DNA from: Psychrobacter sp. 72-O-c
GTDB taxonomy: Bacteria > Pseudomonadota > Gammaproteobacteria > Pseudomonadales > Moraxellaceae
Length of the DNA stretch: 64,000 nucleotides
Direction: 5' to 3'
Assembly (NCBI RefSeq): GCF_904846605.1
Contig: NZ_CAJHBI010000002.1
Location: 83,918-147,917, forward strand
The position numbers were made by a program, and so were the translations under genes. Below are positions 61,028 through 64,000 of this stretch, piece after piece. The stretch's first letter is position 1, and each line of letters opens with the position of its first letter. The notes beneath the pieces are model-generated. The model was not told where the DNA came from. It saw only the letters and a list, made by a program, of their open reading frames with translations, and did no database searches.

Positions 61028-61513
61028 TTACCGATTTTTGTATCGGTCATCGTGTTTATACTCCCCGTGATCTTTATATTTACCTTTGTTTTTATGTTTG
61101 TCTTTTTTATGTTTGTCTTTTTTGTGGTGGTCTTTGTTGTTTTGATACTTATCATCTTGCCAATTATTATACCCGTCTCTTTTATTTGAGCTGATGAGTC
61201 TTAGACTAGGGTAGGTATATTTGAATTCATAGGCTTGATTGTTCTTTTTGGCATAAGCCGTAATTGCCCGATCACCACGATAGCTGTCAGATCTGATATC
61301 CATGACCCGATAGCCTTTACTACGTAGATCTTGACGCAGCTGTTGGCTTACGCGATTAAAACTATCGTTTCGATTATTATTATCGCCACGATACACGGGC
61401 TGATTGTCATAGCCTGGACCTACAACGGTACAACCAACAGTCGTGCCTAACAAGGTAACTGCGAGACCAGCGGATAGGGCAGTCTTTAGCGAAAAAAGAT
61501 GTGAAATTTTCAC
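61028..61513 (-). CDS. Lipoprotein with PepSY-like domain and Lys/His-rich tail
   Basis: 161 residues. Signal with lipobox TVGC near residue 28. The middle (about 50-110: QQLRQDLRSKGYRVMDIRSD, ITAYAKKNNQAYEFKYTYP) looks like a small alpha/beta PepSY-type fold. The last ~45 residues are extremely Lys/His/Asp/Tyr-rich with a KKDKHKKDKHK repeat, which may bind metal or polyanions. The ZIP transporter gene lies 375 bp away, divergently oriented. Function unknown. Confidence 0.6.
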   Translation of the reverse strand: MKISHLFSLKTALSAGLAVTLLGTTVGCTVVGPGYDNQPVYRGDNNNRNDSFNRVSQQLRQDLRSKGYRVMDIRSDSYRGDRAITAYAKKNNQAYEFKYTYPSLRLISSNKRDGYNNWQDDKYQNNKDHHKKDKHKKDKHKNKGKYKDHGEYKHDDRYKNR

Positions 61514-61888
61514 GATGAAATCTCCAATAATAGATATTAAATCAATAGCGATGGGGTTGTTTTTGACCTCTTAAAATACAACGTAGGCTATAAAGGGTCT
61601 AGTTTAATAGCAAGCGCAAAAATTTCTATTTTGTTTATATCTGATTAATTACCGTCGTATATATTTGAAATATTTTCTTACATTATTCATAGTAAAGCAT
61701 AAAACTTGATAGAATATGTAGTTTACGTTAATAACTTGTAATCAATGCAAACGCTCGTTTACTTATTGCGCGCTTTGAATAAGCAAAATTTTGCTCATAG
61801 GCTTTCTATGGCTAAGACTCTAATGATAGTTTGTTTAGATAATAAAAGCTTGAATAGGTAGGCATAGCAACAAAGAAAAGGAGTAATC
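61514..61888. other. Intergenic region between divergent lipoprotein and ZIP genes
   Basis: 375 bp, AT-rich; contains the GAAAAGGAG ribosome site of the ZIP gene at the right end. No other element supported. Confidence 0.4.
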
Positions 61889-62596
61889 ATGCTGTTTAAG
61901 CTTATTTTATTCTCGGGTTTTGCTGGTGCAACGGTATTTATAGGTGGGTTACTGGCCAATTTGTTTGACCACCACATCAAAGAGAGCCCCGTAAAATACG
62001 AGGTAATTCATACCTTAATGTCATTTGGGGCGGGTATTATCCTATCGGCACTAGCGTTAGTGTTAGTGCCTAAAGGCATGGAAGAATTGAGTGTTTGGGG
62101 AGTAATGGGCTCTTTCTTGCTGGGCGCGGTGTTGTTTATGGCTATTGATCGCCATTTGGCAAAGTCCGGTGGTCAGCAATCGACATTACTAGCGATGATG
62201 ATGGACTTTGTCCCCGAGTCTATCGCGTTGGGCGCTGTATTTGCCATTGAACCGAAGACGGCGACACTATTGGCAGTCTTTATCGGTCTACAAAATTTGC
62301 CAGAGTCATTTAATTCGTTTCGTGACTTGGTACAAAGCGGTTTTAGTGTCAAAAAGACCTTAGCTATATTTTTCGGTCTGAGCTTCTTTGGTATTCTCTC
62401 AGCGCTTATCGGTCATTTCTTGTTGAGTCAGCATCCTAACCTCACTGCGCATCTGATGATATTTGCTAGTGGGGGAATATTATATTTACTCATTCAAGAC
62501 ATCATTCCTGAGAGTAAGTTGGATAACAACCATTTGACCTCACTAGGCGCCTCGCTTGGGTTTTTAGTGGGTGTCGTTGGTGAAATGTTGATTTGA
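61889..62596 (+). CDS. ZIP-family divalent metal transporter
   Basis: 235 residues with about eight hydrophobic segments. The metal-binding sequence of helix IV is DFVPESIALG and of helix V LQNLPESFNSFRD; a third one near the C-terminus is IQDIIPESKLD. These three PES motifs and the helix pattern identify a ZIP transporter. Metal (zinc, iron or manganese) cannot be told. Short His stretch DHHIKE after helix I. GAAAAGGAG precedes the ATG. Confidence 0.88.
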   Translation: MLFKLILFSGFAGATVFIGGLLANLFDHHIKESPVKYEVIHTLMSFGAGIILSALALVLVPKGMEELSVWGVMGSFLLGAVLFMAIDRHLAKSGGQQSTLLAMMMDFVPESIALGAVFAIEPKTATLLAVFIGLQNLPESFNSFRDLVQSGFSVKKTLAIFFGLSFFGILSALIGHFLLSQHPNLTAHLMIFASGGILYLLIQDIIPESKLDNNHLTSLGASLGFLVGVVGEMLI

Positions 62597-62648
62597 AAGT
62601 AAATAAAAAAAAGTAAGGAAAGTAAGAAGAAATGACTCATTATAAAGC

Positions 62649-62672
62649 GCTTGTAAGCATATGCTTACAAGC
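62649..62672. repeat. Perfect 24-bp palindrome
   Basis: GCTTGTAAGCAT followed by its exact complement ATGCTTACAAGC, 52 bp after the ZIP stop. No loop and no T-tract, so it is a dyad rather than a terminator and may be a protein-binding site. Confidence 0.8.
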
Positions 62673-62778
62673 AAAGACGCTCACGCGACTTAACAACAGG
62701 GCAACAATTTGACACTATAGACGTACGGCATCAGGGAGTGTGACTCAAGGCTTGAGTTTACCGTATTATGGATAATAA

Positions 62779-62999
62779 TTCAGTTACTAGCATCAGGATG
62801 GTAATGGTAACTGAAGAAAGGACACATATCCCGTGCTGGTGGTAGATAATGCCAATAGTAGTTGTACGTAATGGGTAGGATGCCCAGCTGTCACGACGCA
62901 CTTAATATCTTGCAAGGATGCAGCGATTGAAGTGGTGATGGGTAACATGGATCGTTAACAATAAAGCCGCATAACAATTAATTGCTATGCGGCTTTATC
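62779..62999 (+). ncRNA. Candidate structured non-coding RNA (unassigned)
   Basis: A G-rich, stop-riddled stretch. It starts with a 9-bp stem (TTCAGTTAC 62779-62787 with GTAACTGAA 62807-62815), has short local repeats of the GGATG/GGTAA type, and ends in a strong hairpin ATAAAGCCGCATA (62961-62973) / TATGCGGCTTTAT (62986-62998). A terminator-like hairpin with no gene in front of it suggests a transcript. I do not recognise it as tmRNA, 6S, RNase P or 4.5S RNA. Strand is inferred from G richness. Confidence 0.3.
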
Positions 63000-63210
63000 G
63001 TGTCTAGAGTTTATGACAATTATGAGCGATATAAAATTATGAGCGATATAAGAAGCACTTACATAAATAGCGCTACCGAACATTAAAATTTAGTTGGCCT
63101 CTTTTTTTCCCGATACCTACACCCCACTCTTTTTTAGTGAATTTTTATAAGAGATCATTATATTAAGTTCTTATAAAATTGCTATTATTTAACTTCCTAA
63201 CTGTTAAGCG

Positions 63211-63247
63211 AAAAAAACCGCATGTTAATTACATGCGGTTTTTTCTA
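63211..63247. terminator. Terminator downstream of csbD
   Basis: AAAAAACCGCATGT (63212-63225), loop TAATT, then ACATGCGGTTTTTT (63231-63244). The A tract on the left serves the minus-strand csbD transcript. Confidence 0.88.
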
Positions 63248-63291
63248 TATTGATAGCTCATACAAAGTTTTATTTGTGATGTATCTATCAA

Positions 63292-63495
63292 TTAATATTT
63301 GTTATCACGGCGCCATTCATCTACTTCACGTTCAGCATCGTCCTTAGCATGACCATAACGCTCTTGCACACGACCGACTAGCTTGTCGCGGCTACCTTCG
63401 ATATGGGTGAGATCATCATCAGTTAAGTCGGCCCACTTCTGTTTTACTGAGCCTTTCATCTGATTCCATTCACCTTTTAGGGTATGTTCATTCAT
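63292..63495 (-). CDS. CsbD-family stress protein
   Basis: 67 residues with the family pattern LKGEWNQMKGSVKQKWADLTDDDLTHIEG (first part LKGEWNQMKGSVKQKW) and RDKLVGRVQERYGHAKDDAE. Small, very hydrophilic. In other bacteria it is under general-stress control; molecular role unknown. AAAGAGGAATAT lies just upstream on the minus strand. Confidence 0.92.
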   Translation of the reverse strand: MNEHTLKGEWNQMKGSVKQKWADLTDDDLTHIEGSRDKLVGRVQERYGHAKDDAEREVDEWRRDNKY

Positions 63496-63861
63496 GGTTA
63501 TATTCCTCTTTCTATTTATTAAATTATTGACCGTAATACTTATATTGTAATGGATGTTTTTTTAGTTATTGCTTTTCATCACCGATTTTATTATTGCTTT
63601 GCTATACAAGCGCTTAGCTTGTAGCGCTAAATATAGGCGGTTTAGATTGTGTTGTCTGTATACGCAATGTTTATAGTGTTACTTAATTATAAGAAACGCC
63701 CTGTATATGTTATCCATATGAATACTGTGTTATAGCAGGCGTAAATTATGTCTACCGTGCGTAACGATGATTAATAATTCATCGAAGCAATTTTTACTGA
63801 TATAAATAAGTAGCAGAGAACTTATTAAAAAGAAACCTAGATTAACACACCAAGTGCAACG
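63496..63861. other. Intergenic region between csbD and the IS end
   Basis: 366 bp, AT-rich. The probable right-hand boundary of an IS30-type element lies near 63838. A weak hairpin near 63605-63625. No ORF. Confidence 0.35.
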
Positions 63862-64000
63862 CTAAATAATGTCATAGAATACCTGATTTGGTGTTTTGAA
63901 TCCCAATCGTTTTCTTGGTCTGCTATTTAATCTGTCCTCAATGGCTTGTACCTCATCATCGGATACTTGTCTAAAGTCACAGCCTTTAGGCAGGTACTCT
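63862..64000 (-). mobile_element. IS30-family transposase, C-terminal end (partial)
   Basis: On the minus strand the last 45 codons read EYLPKGCDFRQVSDDEVQAI ... DRLNSRPRKRLGFKTPNQVF, the typical end of IS30 transposases (ERPRKRLGYKTP-type). The start and most of the gene are outside the window. The sequence TTAACACACCAAGTGCAAC just left of the stop is probably part of the terminal inverted repeat, though the other end cannot be seen. The full element would extend right beyond 64000. Confidence 0.85.

Larger units (their letters stand above)
62597..63291. other. Long intergenic region after the ZIP gene
   Basis: 695 bp without an ORF in any frame. It carries a 24-bp palindrome, a candidate structured RNA ending in a hairpin, and the csbD terminator, each entered separately. 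Nothing recognised between 63000 and 63210. Confidence 0.5.

Noticed and set aside
60949..61194. Plus-strand 81-codon ORF opposite the PepSY-like lipoprotein
   Set aside because: Antisense shadow of the Lys/His-rich tail; Cys/Phe-rich translation with no start signal.

Overview
The window looks like a stretch of a Psychrobacter-type chromosome (Moraxellaceae, Gammaproteobacteria). The grounds are the gene orders galE-galU-pgi-pgm, ubiG-mupP-yciK, pabC-mltG-tmk and dapA-BamC-like-purC, the short secreted proteins of the type known from this family, and a moderately AT-rich composition with AT-rich intergenic DNA. This is inferred from protein and synteny resemblance; no rRNA or tRNA gene is present to confirm it. 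Most of the window is ordinary core chromosome.

Layout. 1-6.1 kb: nucleotide-sugar and hexose-phosphate genes (end of galE, galU, pgi, a degenerate UDP-glucose-dehydrogenase-like gene, and pgm facing them), the usual border of a surface-polysaccharide locus. 6.3-14.3 kb: a plus-strand run of mazG, comEA, pcnB (with a very long basic tail), folK, panB, panC, rapZ and darP. 14.4-20.6 kb: dsbA, ubiG-mupP-yciK, a small DksA-type zinc-finger gene, and ompR followed by a COG0523 GTPase where envZ would be expected. 21-34 kb: tex, two unusual secreted proteins, a saccharopine-dehydrogenase-like oxidoreductase, phhB, a desaturase with its ferredoxin reductase, and ettA. 34.5-44 kb: plsB, ybaK, a tautomerase, an acyl-CoA dehydrogenase, a FUSC-type membrane protein and aroE.

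The main accessory feature is at 45.18-46.86 kb. Between pabC and mltG, normally neighbours, sits a three-gene insertion: a DpnI homologue (same length as DpnI, catalytic and zinc-binding residues at the same positions), a DpnD/PcfM-like small protein, and an unrecognised 188-residue gene on the opposite strand. The unknown gene and dpnD are divergent around a 166-bp spacer carrying four GATC sites. This is the best candidate for an incompletely described system here: restriction of Dam-methylated incoming DNA with an uncharacterised partner, in an organism that also encodes a ComEA DNA-uptake protein.

47-57 kb: mltG-tmk, a large CPA1 antiporter, a MucD/DegP protease, dapA, a BamC-like lipoprotein reduced to its N-terminal segment, and purC. 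57-64 kb is looser and more degraded: a small-lipoprotein family with a broken copy, a frameshifted gene, a PepSY-like lipoprotein, a ZIP transporter, a possible structured RNA, csbD, and the end of an IS30-family transposase running off the right edge. No CRISPR array, tRNA, rRNA or replication origin was seen.
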